Below, in pieces: positions 1-9,730 of a stretch of DNA of 64,000 nucleotides. The translations under genes and the position numbers were made by a program. Position 1 is the first letter of the stretch, and the number at the start of each line of letters is the position of its first letter. Under the pieces are notes generated by a model, which was not told where the DNA came from, ran no database searches, and saw only the letters and a program-made list of their open reading frames with translations. Source of the DNA: Kallipyga massiliensis ph2 (GTDB taxonomy: Bacteria; Bacillota; Clostridia; Tissierellales; Peptoniphilaceae); assembly GCF_000311985.1 (NCBI RefSeq), contig NZ_HE978585.1:184290-248289 (forward strand), written 5' to 3'.

Positions 1-204
1 TCCTGTAACAACACCATAGGAAATCCCCATTGCTGCTAATACTATTTCGCATTTCTGAGATAATTCCTGTGCAAATGCCAAACCTGAGCCTGTTAGATTC
101 CTTAAAACTATATCTAATGTAACGGAGACAATTATTGTAGTTAGTGCAATTCCCATTATGACTAGCTCAAAATATTGATCTAACCACTTCAGCACTTTTT
201 TCAT
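1..204 (-). CDS. dctQ: TRAP transporter small permease (DctQ-type), partial
   Basis: The gene reads leftward and runs off the window edge, so only the first 68 codons are present. The protein starts MKKVLKWLDQYFELVIMG and continues into a hydrophobic helix and a segment with the sequence LRNLTGSG followed by AQELSQ, which fits the small four-helix membrane subunit of TRAP dicarboxylate/sugar-acid transporters (family knowledge). An AGGGGGG ribosome binding site lies 6 bases before the ATG at 204. The start is one base after the restored stop of the upstream dehydrogenase gene, so the two form one operon. The large permease and binding protein would be expected beyond the left edge (inference). 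Confidence 0.8.
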   Translation of the reverse strand, partial: MKKVLKWLDQYFELVIMGIALTTIIVSVTLDIVLRNLTGSGLAFAQELSQKCEIVLAAMGISYGVVTG

Positions 205-205
205 T

Positions 206-1191
206 TTACTCCCCCCTACTATTAATTGCTTTTACTTCTTCATAGTTACAGCACCATGTAGGCTTTTTCCCCGTAAGTACCTCGATGATTCCCATTGCGC
301 CACCATAACTCATCTTTTCCTTTGCTTCATCAGTCAATGCTGCAGAATGAGGAGATAATAAAACATTATCTAGTGATAATAAGGGATTATCACGTTTAAC
401 TGGCTCATCTCTAAAGACATCAAGTATTGCACCTTTTATTTTCTTTTTTTAAGGGCCTTGATTAGATCGTCCTCAACAACTAAATTACCACGAGCCTGAT
501 TAATAAAGATAGCTGATTTCTTCATCAAATCAAATTGTTTTTCCGAAACCATATCAATCGTCTCTGGTGTTGCTGCCAAATGTAGAGTTATATAATCAGA
601 CTCTTCATATACTCTGTTTATATCACTGACTTGATCAATATAATCCGGGATATTCTTAATATTCACATATGGGTCATATCCAATAACTTTCATATCAAAA
701 CCCAGGGCACAAATTTTAGCAACTCGACTTCCGATATTTCCAAGACCTATAATTCCAATAGTTTTTTCCTTAATTTCGTGCATATCGCCGCATTCTTGCT
801 GAGCAAAATCAGCGACTTTAGTAGCATTATGCATCTGTATAATTTTCTGATTAAAAGCCAACATCCCACCAACTGTATGCTCTGCAACAGAATCTGCATT
901 TGCAAGTGGTGTCCTAACAACATATATTCCTAGTTTTGTTGCAGTTTTTAAATCAACTACATTATCAATTCCCGCCCCATGTTTGGCTACTACTTTTAAT
1001 TTTTTACCTGCCTTAAGAATGTTTTCATTAAGGAAATATGTCTTTGAAAAAACAGCTTCGCAATCCGCAATAAGATCAATAATTGTTTTTTCATCTTCTT
1101 TCGGAGCTAAAATCCATTCAAACCCATTGTCTTCTAACAATCGTTTTCCTGATGGATCTACGTCCTGAGCTAACAACACTTTTCTTGCCAT
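206..1191 (-). pseudogene. D-2-hydroxyacid dehydrogenase, frameshifted in a poly-A tract
   Basis: The reading frame from the ATG at 1191 gives 251 residues with the NAD-binding motif GLGNIG and the catalytic Arg region (NQARGN), then stops at 436. The missing C-terminal part is present in another frame from about 443 down to a TAA at 206-208; it has the catalytic DEP and SPHSAA segments (Glu and His of the family). One extra A in the run of seven A residues around 445-451 would restore a full protein of about 328 residues. This is a D-isomer-specific 2-hydroxyacid dehydrogenase by family. The break could be a real mutation, a phase-variable tract or a sequencing error. A good GGAGG site precedes the start, and dctQ follows in the same operon. 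Confidence 0.85.
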
Positions 1192-2140
1192 CCCTTTTCC
1201 TCCTTATAGCCTCTATTAGAACACAACTACTTTAAGCAGCATTTAATTTGTATACTATATTGTAATTTGTCGACTAATTAAAATATACCTCTTATTATTT
1301 TAATCGTCAAGCAAATTCATATTAAATATATGATATTGTGAATTAGAACTTATAAAGTAATAGATCATAACAAATCTTCACAATCCTTTCATCCCCCATA
1401 GGGGACGAAAATTCAAACAACGAGGCTCATCTTTTCAAGCTCCCGTTGAGATAAATGCACATACATCTTTCCTTCAACATTTTTCTTCGATGCAATTCGT
1501 ATAACACGACAATATTCTCGTTTTGTTCTCCTTCAATTATGCGAAAAAATTTCGTTTGTTTAGAAGGAAGAAATATTTTTTGCTAAAAGAATTGTAGGAG
1601 TCTTTGTGTAAACTTTAATCACAAAGAAAAGTCTTTTATTTTCTTAATCTCTGTAACAGGTTGATATTTTTTCTAGATAATGCAATATTCGACAATATCA
1701 TTAAAGGCCTCGTTTAAACTAGACTTTATGGCATGTCCTTTATCTATCGCAATGAAATTGATTGGGTCTTGTGGCACATGCACTGAATAGGAGGTGTGTT
1801 CTCGCATCTTCACATCAAGCGGAATAAACCTCCCTCTTTCGAGCTCACAGCTAATAGTTGAAGATAAGCGTTTATACCATTACTATCTTCTATTGATATT
1901 CAACCATTAGCAGCATCGCCATAGTTTTTAATTAGTCTCTTAATTAGATTTGTTAAGAAAGATGGTTACCCATTTCTCGAGTGCTGGTACAATTAACATA
2001 ATCTGTAGCTTCTCATTCTGCTTTTTGTCGTTATTAACACTGTTTCAAAGTAGCCAATGATTCTGTTATTTGCTATATTCAATGTATATGCCACATTGTG
2101 TAAAACGTGTAACATATGTTTTAACAGTAAAAATCGAAAG
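1192..2140. other. Gene-poor AT-rich decay region
   Basis: About 950 bases with no intact gene. On the minus strand around 1690-1830 there is a coding-like stretch (reading RFIPLDVKMREH, then IAIDKGHAIKSS) interrupted by stops and a frame change near 1830-1900, which I do not recognise. A similar short coding-like stretch is seen near 1420-1530 on the minus strand (ASKKNVEGKMYVHLSQ). Both look like leftovers of degraded genes. No promoter or RNA gene could be supported. Confidence 0.5.
2098..2126. mobile_element. Remnant of an IS481-like element end
   Basis: Positions 2107-2126 match the right terminal 20 bases (16469-16488) of the IS481-like element at 15.3-16.5 kb in 18 of 20 positions, including the central AACATATGT. 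No transposase remains beside it. It is read as a scar of an old insertion or deletion just in front of the DUF5067-like remnant. Confidence 0.5.
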
Positions 2141-2149
2141 GGGGATGAA

Positions 2150-2525
2150 AATTCTTTAGAACTTAGCAAGACTATTTCTTTCATATCTTTCGATACCACC
2201 ATATCTTTCAGCATTGTTAAAGATACGGACAATAAACCGTTCCTCAAATTTGTCTATAACTGGACGAATAAAGGTAAAGACACCGCTGCCCCTTTGTGTC
2301 TCTTATTCTAAAAGGATTCCAGGAAGGAATAGAAACCGATGACGATTACCTCGTTCTGGAAGAGCTAGACCTCGACATCGGGCAAAAAGCGTCAAACTTG
2401 GAGCAACCATCACCTATGCAGGAGGCACCGTCGGCATCACCAATATGGATAAACCCATCGAATTAGAGTTTGAAGAATTATTCTCTTTTACTCCATTAAG
2501 CACACCCTTACCACTTAGAATTTGC
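2150..2525 (+). pseudogene. Degraded DUF5067-like lipoprotein gene, C-terminal part
   Basis: Three frames together read as one protein. The first gives LSKTISFISFDTT and LKFVYNWTNKGKDTAAP (about 2150-2300), the next GFQEGIETDDDYLVLEE (from 2314), the last GATITYAGGTVGITN followed by PIELEFEELFSF (from 2391). The order of a y.fTNks segment, a FQ(D/E)GIE segment and a final pVeveisELFSF segment resembles the DUF5067 family of secreted Firmicutes proteins (from memory, not searched). Two frameshifts and loss of the N-terminus make it non-functional. The 5' side abuts an IS end remnant at 2107-2126. Confidence 0.5.
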
Positions 2526-2550
2526 ATGACCTTGACCAGTAAATTTGAAA

Positions 2551-2586
2551 GAAAGGACCCGGCCCTAGGGTCAGGTCCTTTCTTTT
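2551..2586. terminator. Rho-independent terminator
   Basis: A 9-bp stem (GAAAGGACC at 2551-2559 with GGTCCTTTC at 2574-2582) is followed by TTTT on the plus strand, and by a T-rich stretch on the minus strand. It lies downstream of the minus-strand operon that ends at 2741, so it probably ends that transcript. Confidence 0.65.
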
Positions 2587-2740
2587 GGAGGGTTTTCTCA
2601 CTAACATTCCACAACGCAATTATTTAGTGGAAATGATGGTGAGATTGAAATGAAAACAATCCTATAAACTCGGATTAGTGTTCACCATTGTAGTTTGTAG
2701 CCTCACTTGCTTGGATGGCTTCTGCATTAGATCCATTAAG

Positions 2741-3679
2741 CTATATCAATTGAAAACTTTTTAAAATATAAATGAAGAAAAACAAGCTGAATGCACAGAA
2801 GATCGAAGTAAAAATCAGGATCTGTCCAGCCAATTCCTCATCTTGTCCCATGGAGGATGACATGGAATAAGTAACAACTGCTACAGGCGAAGCAAAGACC
2901 GCTAAAAGAGCAACCAGAGTTTCTCCTCGGTAACCGATGAGAACTGCAAGGGATAGCATACAGAGAGGAACAATGACCAGACGACCGATCGTTGAAACTA
3001 CAAGGACCTTAAAAATCTTCTTTGTGGCTTCAAAGGAAAAGATGGCCCCCAATGAAATCAAAGCCAGAGGTGTCCCAATATTCGCAATTGACTTCATGGG
3101 TCCATAGAGGAGGTCTGGGATTTTAATATTTAGAAGCGAGAATACCAGCCCTAATAATACAGCATCGATCAGAGGATTCTTTAGGACATGTACCAGGGTA
3201 TCCTTCATTGATGTCTTTGTTGATCCATAGTACTGCAAGATGAAAATAGAGAGCACATTGGCAAGAGGAATATACACCGCAACCAAAACCTCTATTATTC
3301 CCGTTCCCTTACCTTGAAGGAGAGCATATGTGAGGGCCGAACCAAATAAACCTAAATTCGTCCGATAGCTGGATTGAATTAGGGAGCCAAGATATTTATC
3401 CTCTGTGACCCATCTGCTATAAAAGAACCAGGAGATGAAGAATACAAGAAGCATGCCAGACACGGTGAAGGCGATAACGCCTACTAACTCCCTTCTTATT
3501 TCAAAAGATCGACTAGAACTTAAGAAAAGGCTCATGGGCATGAACAAGGAAAAAACTAAGCTATTGATCTTGAGTGCTAGATCCTTATTAATTAGGCCCC
3601 TTAATTTACAGGCATATCCCACTAACATGTAAAAAATAAGCGGGAATACGACCCCCATGGTAAAACTGAAATTTTCCAA
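2741..3679 (-). CDS. AEC-family permease (auxin efflux carrier/malate permease type)
   Basis: 312 residues with about ten hydrophobic helices in two five-helix halves and a polar central loop, the layout of the AEC/BART superfamily. Family members move malate, malonate or other organic anions, so in this operon it could import or export a sugar acid or a three-carbon product (inference). The start is a TTG at 3679 with a GAGAG motif 7 bases upstream; no nearer ATG has a ribosome binding site. It is the last gene of the galactarate/glucarate operon, 19 bases after the glycerate kinase gene, and is followed by a terminator at 2551-2586. Confidence 0.8.
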   Translation of the reverse strand: MENFSFTMGVVFPLIFYMLVGYACKLRGLINKDLALKINSLVFSLFMPMSLFLSSSRSFEIRRELVGVIAFTVSGMLLVFFISWFFYSRWVTEDKYLGSLIQSSYRTNLGLFGSALTYALLQGKGTGIIEVLVAVYIPLANVLSIFILQYYGSTKTSMKDTLVHVLKNPLIDAVLLGLVFSLLNIKIPDLLYGPMKSIANIGTPLALISLGAIFSFEATKKIFKVLVVSTIGRLVIVPLCMLSLAVLIGYRGETLVALLAVFASPVAVVTYSMSSSMGQDEELAGQILIFTSIFCAFSLFFFIYILKSFQLI

Positions 3680-3698
3680 ATGAAACTCTCTTTCAAGG

Positions 3699-4943
3699 TC
3701 AACTATTCTTTAACAGGGCAACGGCAACATCGTTGACGTTAGTTCCTGTAGGACCGGTAACAATCAATCCTCCTATTTTTTCTAAAATATGATAGGAATC
3801 ATTATTTTCCAGATAAGCATAGATATTGAGTCCCGCTTCATCCATTTCTTTCTTACTCTCATAGTCCACGTATCCACCTGCTGCGTCGGTAGGCCCATCC
3901 GTCCCATCGGAACCGACAGAAAAAATAGCGCCACCCTTCAGACCAGCGATCTCCGGACAAGCAGCAAGAGCCAGTTCCTGGTTTCTCCCCCCCAGTCCAT
4001 TACCTTTCAAGCGAACTACTGTTTCCCCCCCTGCTATAAAAGCGAGATTCCTATCCTCCTTGGCATGGGTTCTCAAAATGGCCGAGAGAAAGCGCCCTGC
4101 TTCTGCCGCTTCACAATCCAACTGATCCGTTAAAATAAATGGTTCGTAACCCAACTCAATACAGGCTTTTTTACAGGCTTCTGTTAGATCTGTAACCGAA
4201 CCGGTAATTTTTGTCACGACATTGCTTATCTCTTTTGGCGTTTCTATCTTCATCAACTGAAGCGCTTCATCCGACATTTCTATTTCATAACGATTAATAA
4301 TATTCAAGGCATCCTGACAAGTAGAAGTATCCACACAGGCAGGACCTGATGCGATCATATCTAAAGGATCCCCTATAATATCTGATAGGACGATTGAGTA
4401 GATTCTGGCTGGAGCACAAGATTTTGCAAATTTCCCACCCTTGACACCGGAAAGTCTCTTTCTTATCGTATTGATTTCTACGATATCTGCCCCCTTTGCC
4501 AAGAGTTGTTTGGTAATATCCTGAAGGTCATCCGGTGGGATAAGGGGGTCTTCAAATAAAGCAGACCCCCCACCGGATAGAAGAAAGAGAACTAAATCAT
4601 CAGCGCCCAACTGCTTGACTTCTTGAAGAACCGCGCGGGTAGCTTTATAACCATTCTCATCAGGGATGGGATGGCCGGCTTCACAAAGCTCAACACCTTC
4701 TAAGGGATAAACGCAATGGTCGTACTTTGTAATAACGATCCCTTTATATATCGACTCGCTACCCAAAATATCAATCGCTGTTTCTGCCATCTTCCATCCT
4801 GCCTTGCCAACAGACACCAGATAGAGCTTGCCTTTGGGCATCTTAAAATCAATTAATGCCCGTCGAACCGCTTCATCGGGAAGTACTGCCTTAATGGAAG
4901 TATCGATAATATAGTCAGCATCTTTTTTTAGCTTCAAATCCAT
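3699..4943 (-). CDS. Glycerate 2-kinase, MOFRL (GckA/TtuD) family
   Basis: 414 residues, typical family length. The N-terminal DUF4147 part has the phosphate-binding stretch SGGGSAL near residue 124, and the C-terminal MOFRL domain has SVGSDGTDGPTDAAGG near residue 340. The family phosphorylates D-glycerate with ATP to 2-phosphoglycerate, which enters glycolysis. In this operon it would take the D-glycerate made by the tartronate semialdehyde reductase, the job done by GarK in enteric bacteria. The gene is 26 bases after the glucarate dehydratase gene; the ribosome binding site is weak (GAG), suggesting translation largely by coupling. Confidence 0.9.
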   Translation of the reverse strand: MDLKLKKDADYIIDTSIKAVLPDEAVRRALIDFKMPKGKLYLVSVGKAGWKMAETAIDILGSESIYKGIVITKYDHCVYPLEGVELCEAGHPIPDENGYKATRAVLQEVKQLGADDLVLFLLSGGGSALFEDPLIPPDDLQDITKQLLAKGADIVEINTIRKRLSGVKGGKFAKSCAPARIYSIVLSDIIGDPLDMIASGPACVDTSTCQDALNIINRYEIEMSDEALQLMKIETPKEISNVVTKITGSVTDLTEACKKACIELGYEPFILTDQLDCEAAEAGRFLSAILRTHAKEDRNLAFIAGGETVVRLKGNGLGGRNQELALAACPEIAGLKGGAIFSVGSDGTDGPTDAAGGYVDYESKKEMDEAGLNIYAYLENNDSYHILEKIGGLIVTGPTGTNVNDVAVALLKNS

Positions 4944-4969
4944 TCGTTATCTCATTTCTAGAATATAAC

Positions 4970-6301
4970 TTATCTAACTAAACAAGGCTTTTTATTATCG
5001 AACTTCCAATCAGGAATTAAAAACTGCATTCCGATCGCATCATTGCGTTGTCCAAGATTATTATCAACATACAGCTGATGTGCTTTCATAAGTTGATCGC
5101 GATCGATTTTTACTCCCAGTCCGACAGTCTGATCAATTCCCTTAATACACCCATCAACAATTTGCATAGGAGCAGTAGTTAACCGTTCTCTTCCCTCTTG
5201 CCAAATCCAATGGGTGTCGATTCCATTGAGTCTACCGGGAACAGCAGCGGCACATTGAGCCATCATGGCCAAGGAAATATCAAAGTGGTTGTTCGAATGG
5301 CAGCCCCACATGAGACCGAATTCGTTGCAAATCTGACCAACGCGCACAGATCCCTCCATGGTCCAGAAATGGGGGTCCGCTAAAGGAATATCGACGGCTT
5401 TGAGCTCTAGGCAATGGCGCATTTGACGCCAATCGGTATCGATCATATTGGTGGCCGTTCTCATACCTGAGGCTTGCTTGAATTCTGACATAATTTCACG
5501 TCCGGAAAAACCATTTTCAGCACCGCAGGGATCCTCTAAATAAGCTAATACATCCTTTAATTTTGGTGCAATTCGTAAGGCCTCTTCTAAAGACCAGCAA
5601 CCATTTGGATCTAAAGTGACACGCGCATTAGGGAAAGCTTTCTTGATAGAAATTACAGCTTCCGCTTCCTCTTCAGGGCTGAAGACCCCTCCCTTCAGCT
5701 TAAAATCTTCAAAACCATATTTATTGTGAATAGCAATGGCATGCTCCGTAATCTTTTCTGGGGTTAATGCTTCTTCATTTCTCAAGCGATACCAATCGAC
5801 ATCGCAATCTTCCTCTACGCAGTAAGGGAGATTCGTGTTCTTTCTATCACCAACATAGAAAAGGTAGCCCAGGAAACGGACATCTTTTCTCTGAAGCCCA
5901 TCGCCTAAGAGGCTAGCCACAGGCACATTTAAAAATTGACCTAGAAGGTCAAGAAGGCAGGATTCAATGGCAGTAACAACATGAACACCTACGCGGAGGT
6001 CGAAGGTTTGTTTGCCACGGACATCATCTTTAATATTCTCCTGATTCCAGGTCCGAATCGCATTCAGCGTGTTTTTGTACTCTCCAATAGAAGTTCCAAT
6101 GACATAGCTACTCACCTTATTCAAGGTTTTTGTTATTTTTTCTCCACCAGGAACTTCTCCAATGCCCTCATTGCCCTGATCATCTGTCAAGATAACAATA
6201 TTTCTTGTAAAGTAAGGATAGTGCGCTCCGGAGAGATTTAATTCCATACTGTCTAGGCCGGCAACGGGAAAAACTTCCATCTTTGTAATTCTAGGTATCA
6301 C
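4970..6301 (-). CDS. gudD: Glucarate dehydratase
   Basis: 443 residues, close to the length of enteric GudD. Enolase-superfamily residues are all visible: the KLK motif near residue 200, metal ligands in LDPNG (about 230), EDPCG (about 256) and ATNM (about 283), and the catalytic His in HSNN (about 335). It dehydrates D-glucarate (and L-idarate) to 5-keto-4-deoxy-D-glucarate, the same product as GarD. The start is a GTG at 6301, chosen because AAGGAGG lies 6 bases upstream; the first ATG would cut seven residues from the N-terminal capping domain. A strong hairpin at 6323-6354 separates it from garR. Confidence 0.95.
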   Translation of the reverse strand: MIPRITKMEVFPVAGLDSMELNLSGAHYPYFTRNIVILTDDQGNEGIGEVPGGEKITKTLNKVSSYVIGTSIGEYKNTLNAIRTWNQENIKDDVRGKQTFDLRVGVHVVTAIESCLLDLLGQFLNVPVASLLGDGLQRKDVRFLGYLFYVGDRKNTNLPYCVEEDCDVDWYRLRNEEALTPEKITEHAIAIHNKYGFEDFKLKGGVFSPEEEAEAVISIKKAFPNARVTLDPNGCWSLEEALRIAPKLKDVLAYLEDPCGAENGFSGREIMSEFKQASGMRTATNMIDTDWRQMRHCLELKAVDIPLADPHFWTMEGSVRVGQICNEFGLMWGCHSNNHFDISLAMMAQCAAAVPGRLNGIDTHWIWQEGRERLTTAPMQIVDGCIKGIDQTVGLGVKIDRDQLMKAHQLYVDNNLGQRNDAIGMQFLIPDWKFDNKKPCLVR

Positions 6302-6315
6302 TGTCTTCCTCCTTG

Positions 6316-6354
6316 AAGTAAAAAGGCTGTCTTAAGTTTGACTTAAGACAGCCT
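6316..6354 (-). terminator. Intra-operon hairpin between garR and gudD
   Basis: A perfect 14-bp inverted repeat (6324-6337 with 6341-6354, loop of three bases) is followed on the minus strand by TTTTAC. It has the form of an intrinsic terminator, but sits inside the operon 13 bases after the garR stop and directly before the gudD ribosome binding site. It may cause partial termination, or may protect the 3' end of the upstream mRNA. Confidence 0.7.
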
Positions 6355-6366
6355 GGGGCATATTGG

Positions 6367-7251
6367 TTATTTACGGCCTATCTTAATATCGGTGACACTC
6401 TCATAAAATTGAGCCATGGCTGAGTGATCTGCGTTGCCCTTTTCATGGTTGTGGAGCCATTGGAAAATTTCCTGAGATTGAGCCGCCATCGGGACATAGG
6501 CACCTACAGAGTGAGCTGCCTCAAGAACATTATTTAAATCCTTGATATGGAGGTCAACTTTAAATCCAGGCTTATCATTACCTTCGATCATCATCATGGA
6601 CTTTGCTTCCATTACAGTGGATCCGGCCAATCCGCCACGGATAGCCTGGAAGACAACCTCAGGATCTACATTTGATTTAGATGCCAAGGTTAGACCTTCA
6701 GCTAAAGCTTGGATGTTTGCTGCTACGATAAGCTGATTAACCAGCTTTGTTGTGTTCCCGGCACCAACATCTCCACATAGAACAACGGATCCGCCCATGA
6801 TAGCCAAAATATCCTTATATTTTTCAAAGATTTCCTTTTTACCGCCAACCATAAAGGATAGGCTCCCGTCGATTGCCTTAGGTTCTCCACCAGAAACCGG
6901 TGCGTCCAGCATTTCAATGCCCTTTTTCTCTAATTCGGCTGCAATCTCCTGAGAAGCAATGGGATTGATGGATGACATATCAATGAAAACTTGTCCTTTT
7001 TTCATGTAATTCACTAAACCATCCTCACCTAACATAACGGATTTTACATGGGGAGAGTTGGGGAGCATAGTTAAAATAAGCTCACATTCATCGCCTAGCA
7101 TTTCATGACTAGCGGAAATAGCTCCTTCCGCGACAATCTCCTTAACCCGATCTTGATTTCTATCATTGACATAGAGTTCATGACCTGCCTTCAACAGGTT
7201 CTTCCCCATGGGTAGCCCCATGATCCCTAATCCAATTAATCCAATTTTCAT
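6367..7251 (-). CDS. garR: 2-hydroxy-3-oxopropionate (tartronate semialdehyde) reductase
   Basis: 294 residues of the beta-hydroxyacid dehydrogenase family. The N-terminal GLGIMG nucleotide-binding motif, the DAPVSGG substrate-binding stretch and the catalytic Lys in GNTTKLVNQ are present. It reduces tartronate semialdehyde to D-glycerate with NAD(P)H. The ATG at 7251 is preferred over the upstream in-frame ATG at 7287 because AGAAAGGAAAG stands just before it and family members start with MKIGLIGLG. It is 37 bases after the DHDPS-fold gene and feeds the glycerate 2-kinase at 3699-4943. Confidence 0.93.
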   Translation of the reverse strand: MKIGLIGLGIMGLPMGKNLLKAGHELYVNDRNQDRVKEIVAEGAISASHEMLGDECELILTMLPNSPHVKSVMLGEDGLVNYMKKGQVFIDMSSINPIASQEIAAELEKKGIEMLDAPVSGGEPKAIDGSLSFMVGGKKEIFEKYKDILAIMGGSVVLCGDVGAGNTTKLVNQLIVAANIQALAEGLTLASKSNVDPEVVFQAIRGGLAGSTVMEAKSMMMIEGNDKPGFKVDLHIKDLNNVLEAAHSVGAYVPMAAQSQEIFQWLHNHEKGNADHSAMAQFYESVTDIKIGRK

Positions 7252-7288
7252 AAAGCTTTCCTTTCTGTTTAAATGAGAAAAAATCAAC

Positions 7289-8188
7289 TTACAGCAAATC
7301 CGCTTCTTTCATAACCTTTCTAAAAATATCTAAAGTCTTTTCATCGGCAGTCAATCTTGTCGGCAAGAATGGCTTACCAACTTCCCGCCCCTGGAGGAGG
7401 CACATATCCTTAGCAGCTACAGGGAAGGTTGTCAAATCCATGGCCAATCTTACTGGATTTAATTTAAATTGAGCTTCTAATGAGGCTTCCAAATTTCCTG
7501 CCACAAATTCCTTATAAACAGCGCCGATCAGGCCTGGCATGAAGTTGCCAGCCGTACACACACCGCCTACAGCCCCTACACATAGAGAAGCGTAGAGTAA
7601 CGTATCTTTTCCGCCAAAAACACGGAAGTTGATATCTCTAGTCCGGCGGATGCATTCTTCTGTGAAGGTAATATCGCCAGACGTATCTTTCATACCAACA
7701 ATGTTTTTAACCCCATGAGCTAATTTGTCCACCAGGTTCAGAGTCATCTTATAACCTGTGCGCCCAGGATTGTTGTAAAGCAAAACCGGTGTTTCAGGGA
7801 TAGCATTGGCGATAGTTGCAAAATGATGGTAGAGTTCATCTTCCGTTGGTGTAATGAACATCGGTTGAAGAATTGATACGCCGGCAACACCATGAGACTC
7901 TGCCATCTTAGCTAAGCGAACACCTTTTTTGGTGTTAATAGCACCAATGCCGAAGTAGACAGGGACACGACCCCTTGTTTGGTCAATAATAACTTGCAGG
8001 GTCTCCTCCATGAAGTCTTCGTCCGCCTGGTAAAACTCTCCATTCGATCCGAATGCTAGGATTCCGTCGACTCCACCTTCAATAACATAATCAACTTGAT
8101 CCCGCATTCCTTGTTCATCAAGGTTTTCGTCCTCATCAATGACAGTTATAATCGGAACAATGACGCCTTTTAAGAGGTCTAAATCCAT
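7289..8188 (-). CDS. DHDPS/NAL-family lyase, probable 2-dehydro-3-deoxyglucarate aldolase
   Basis: 299 residues with the class I aldolase barrel of the dihydrodipicolinate synthase/N-acetylneuraminate lyase family. The pyruvate-binding GSNGEF motif, the catalytic Tyr in YNNPGRTG and the Schiff-base Lys in GMKDTSGD are visible. By family it could be 5-dehydro-4-deoxyglucarate dehydratase (giving 2-oxoglutarate semialdehyde) or an aldolase. Because the operon also has tartronate semialdehyde reductase and glycerate kinase but no GarL-type class II aldolase and no semialdehyde dehydrogenase, cleavage to pyruvate plus tartronate semialdehyde is the better inference. Confidence 0.8.
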   Translation of the reverse strand: MDLDLLKGVIVPIITVIDEDENLDEQGMRDQVDYVIEGGVDGILAFGSNGEFYQADEDFMEETLQVIIDQTRGRVPVYFGIGAINTKKGVRLAKMAESHGVAGVSILQPMFITPTEDELYHHFATIANAIPETPVLLYNNPGRTGYKMTLNLVDKLAHGVKNIVGMKDTSGDITFTEECIRRTRDINFRVFGGKDTLLYASLCVGAVGGVCTAGNFMPGLIGAVYKEFVAGNLEASLEAQFKLNPVRLAMDLTTFPVAAKDMCLLQGREVGKPFLPTRLTADEKTLDIFRKVMKEADLL

Positions 8189-8206
8189 GAGTATTCCTTT
8201 CTACAA

Positions 8207-9727
8207 TCACGTAATCGGAGCCGGGTTAAAGACGACCAAATCGTTGAATAATTGATAATGATCCGCCTTTGTATTTGTTTTTCCGCTCGCTACATCGATG
8301 ATTAAATCAATAAGATCTGTGCCCAACTCCTCCAAACTGCGAGAGCCTATCAGCAAGTCACCACAGTCCAGATCAATTAAGTCTTTCCAATGATGGCCCA
8401 GCTTCTGATTCGTGGACAGCTTGATCACGGGGTACTCCCTTAAATTGTAGGGAGTTCCGCGTCCCGTTGAAAAGACCTGGAGTGTGACACCGGCAGCTAA
8501 TTGACTCGTTCCACAAACGAAGTCTGAGGCCGAGGTGGCAATGAAATTGACGCCAGGAGTATGGATAATTTCATCAAAAGCAACAACATCCTTAATTTCA
8601 GAAAATCCTGACTTGTTGATGGAGCCCATGGCCTTGTCCACAATATTGATCAAACCACCTTCCAGATTGCCCGGGGTGGGGTTAGCCGAACGATCTACAT
8701 GATCAGATTCGAGATAATGATCATACCAGCTGACGATATCAACAAACTTCATTCGTAAAGCAGGGTCCCTCATTCTTTCGATCAGTTTTTGAGATCCATC
8801 CCTCACTTCAGTGATTTCAGAGAATCCGACCTTGGCTCCGGCCTTAGCAAAAGCATCAATCGCATAGCCGATGACATTATTGGCAGAAATCCCGGAGAAG
8901 GAGTCGCTTCCCCCGCACTGTACGCCAAGACGAAGCTGATCCAAGGGGCAGGCCTGTCTTTGACGCTTATTCAGGATGTCAAGCTTTTTCTCAGCCAAAG
9001 AGATAATTCTCTCCATCATCGCCTCGAAACCTTCTTCCTCTTGGAGGATAATTTGGTTCTCAAGAGGGATGTGTTCAAAAGCCCTGGTCATGGTGAATTT
9101 CTCACATCCCAATCCAATAGCAATAGACTCTTCGACAAGATTAGGGTTCTTGGCAATATTGGTGATAATCGCCTGGGGAACGTAGGAAGAGTCAGAATTA
9201 ATGGCGACACCACAGCCATAGCTGTGATTTATGGCCACGACATCCTCAACCTCAGGATAATTTGCTAGAACATTGTGACGGAGATAATCTACGGCACGAT
9301 TCACAACTCCAGCGACACACTGAACCGTCGTATGGATTGCTAGGATGTTTTTCGTGCCGACGGTTCCATCGGAATTCGCATAACCCATGAACGTTCTATC
9401 GCTCAAGTCAGGAATTTGATAACCGGAGTCTTGGATAGCAAAAGGAATATCGAGCAAATCATCTAACTTTGAGGAGGTGGTAGTTGATACATTATGGAAA
9501 TCAACCAACCCTCCCTTTGCAATATCTTCTTTTGCAAAACCGATCGTGGTTCCATACCGAATAATCGGATTGTTTTGTGGAATATCCTCTAAAGCTATCT
9601 TGTGGCCGAAGGGAATATTCGATTGTGTGGATAAATGAAATTCCGGAATCTGACTATTCTCCGCTAAGCCTTCCTCGATAATGCAAGTCACAACATTGTC
9701 TTTTGGATTGATTTTAATGACTTGCAT
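8207..9727 (-). CDS. garD: Galactarate dehydratase (GarD/altronate dehydratase family)
   Basis: 506 residues: an N-terminal SAF domain (about residues 1-80) joined to the large D-galactarate/altronate dehydratase domain, with conserved segments such as HSYGCGV and GVQCGGSDSFSG. GarD is an iron-dependent enzyme that dehydrates meso-galactarate to 5-keto-4-deoxy-D-glucarate. UxaA-type altronate dehydratase is the main alternative; the operon context (GudD, GarR, glycerate kinase) favours galactarate. The ATG at 9727 uses a GAGGT site that overlaps the end of tctA, so the two are translationally close. Confidence 0.9.
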   Translation of the reverse strand: MQVIKINPKDNVVTCIIEEGLAENSQIPEFHLSTQSNIPFGHKIALEDIPQNNPIIRYGTTIGFAKEDIAKGGLVDFHNVSTTTSSKLDDLLDIPFAIQDSGYQIPDLSDRTFMGYANSDGTVGTKNILAIHTTVQCVAGVVNRAVDYLRHNVLANYPEVEDVVAINHSYGCGVAINSDSSYVPQAIITNIAKNPNLVEESIAIGLGCEKFTMTRAFEHIPLENQIILQEEEGFEAMMERIISLAEKKLDILNKRQRQACPLDQLRLGVQCGGSDSFSGISANNVIGYAIDAFAKAGAKVGFSEITEVRDGSQKLIERMRDPALRMKFVDIVSWYDHYLESDHVDRSANPTPGNLEGGLINIVDKAMGSINKSGFSEIKDVVAFDEIIHTPGVNFIATSASDFVCGTSQLAAGVTLQVFSTGRGTPYNLREYPVIKLSTNQKLGHHWKDLIDLDCGDLLIGSRSLEELGTDLIDLIIDVASGKTNTKADHYQLFNDLVVFNPAPIT

Positions 9728-9730
9728 AAT

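Noticed and set aside
2414..2627. Short open frames around the terminator at 2551-2586.
   Set aside because: They read through a terminator stem and overlap the DUF5067-like remnant; no start signals.
3699..4943. Assignment of the glycerate kinase as GarK type I.
   Set aside because: The DUF4147 plus MOFRL layout is the other, GckA/TtuD, family.
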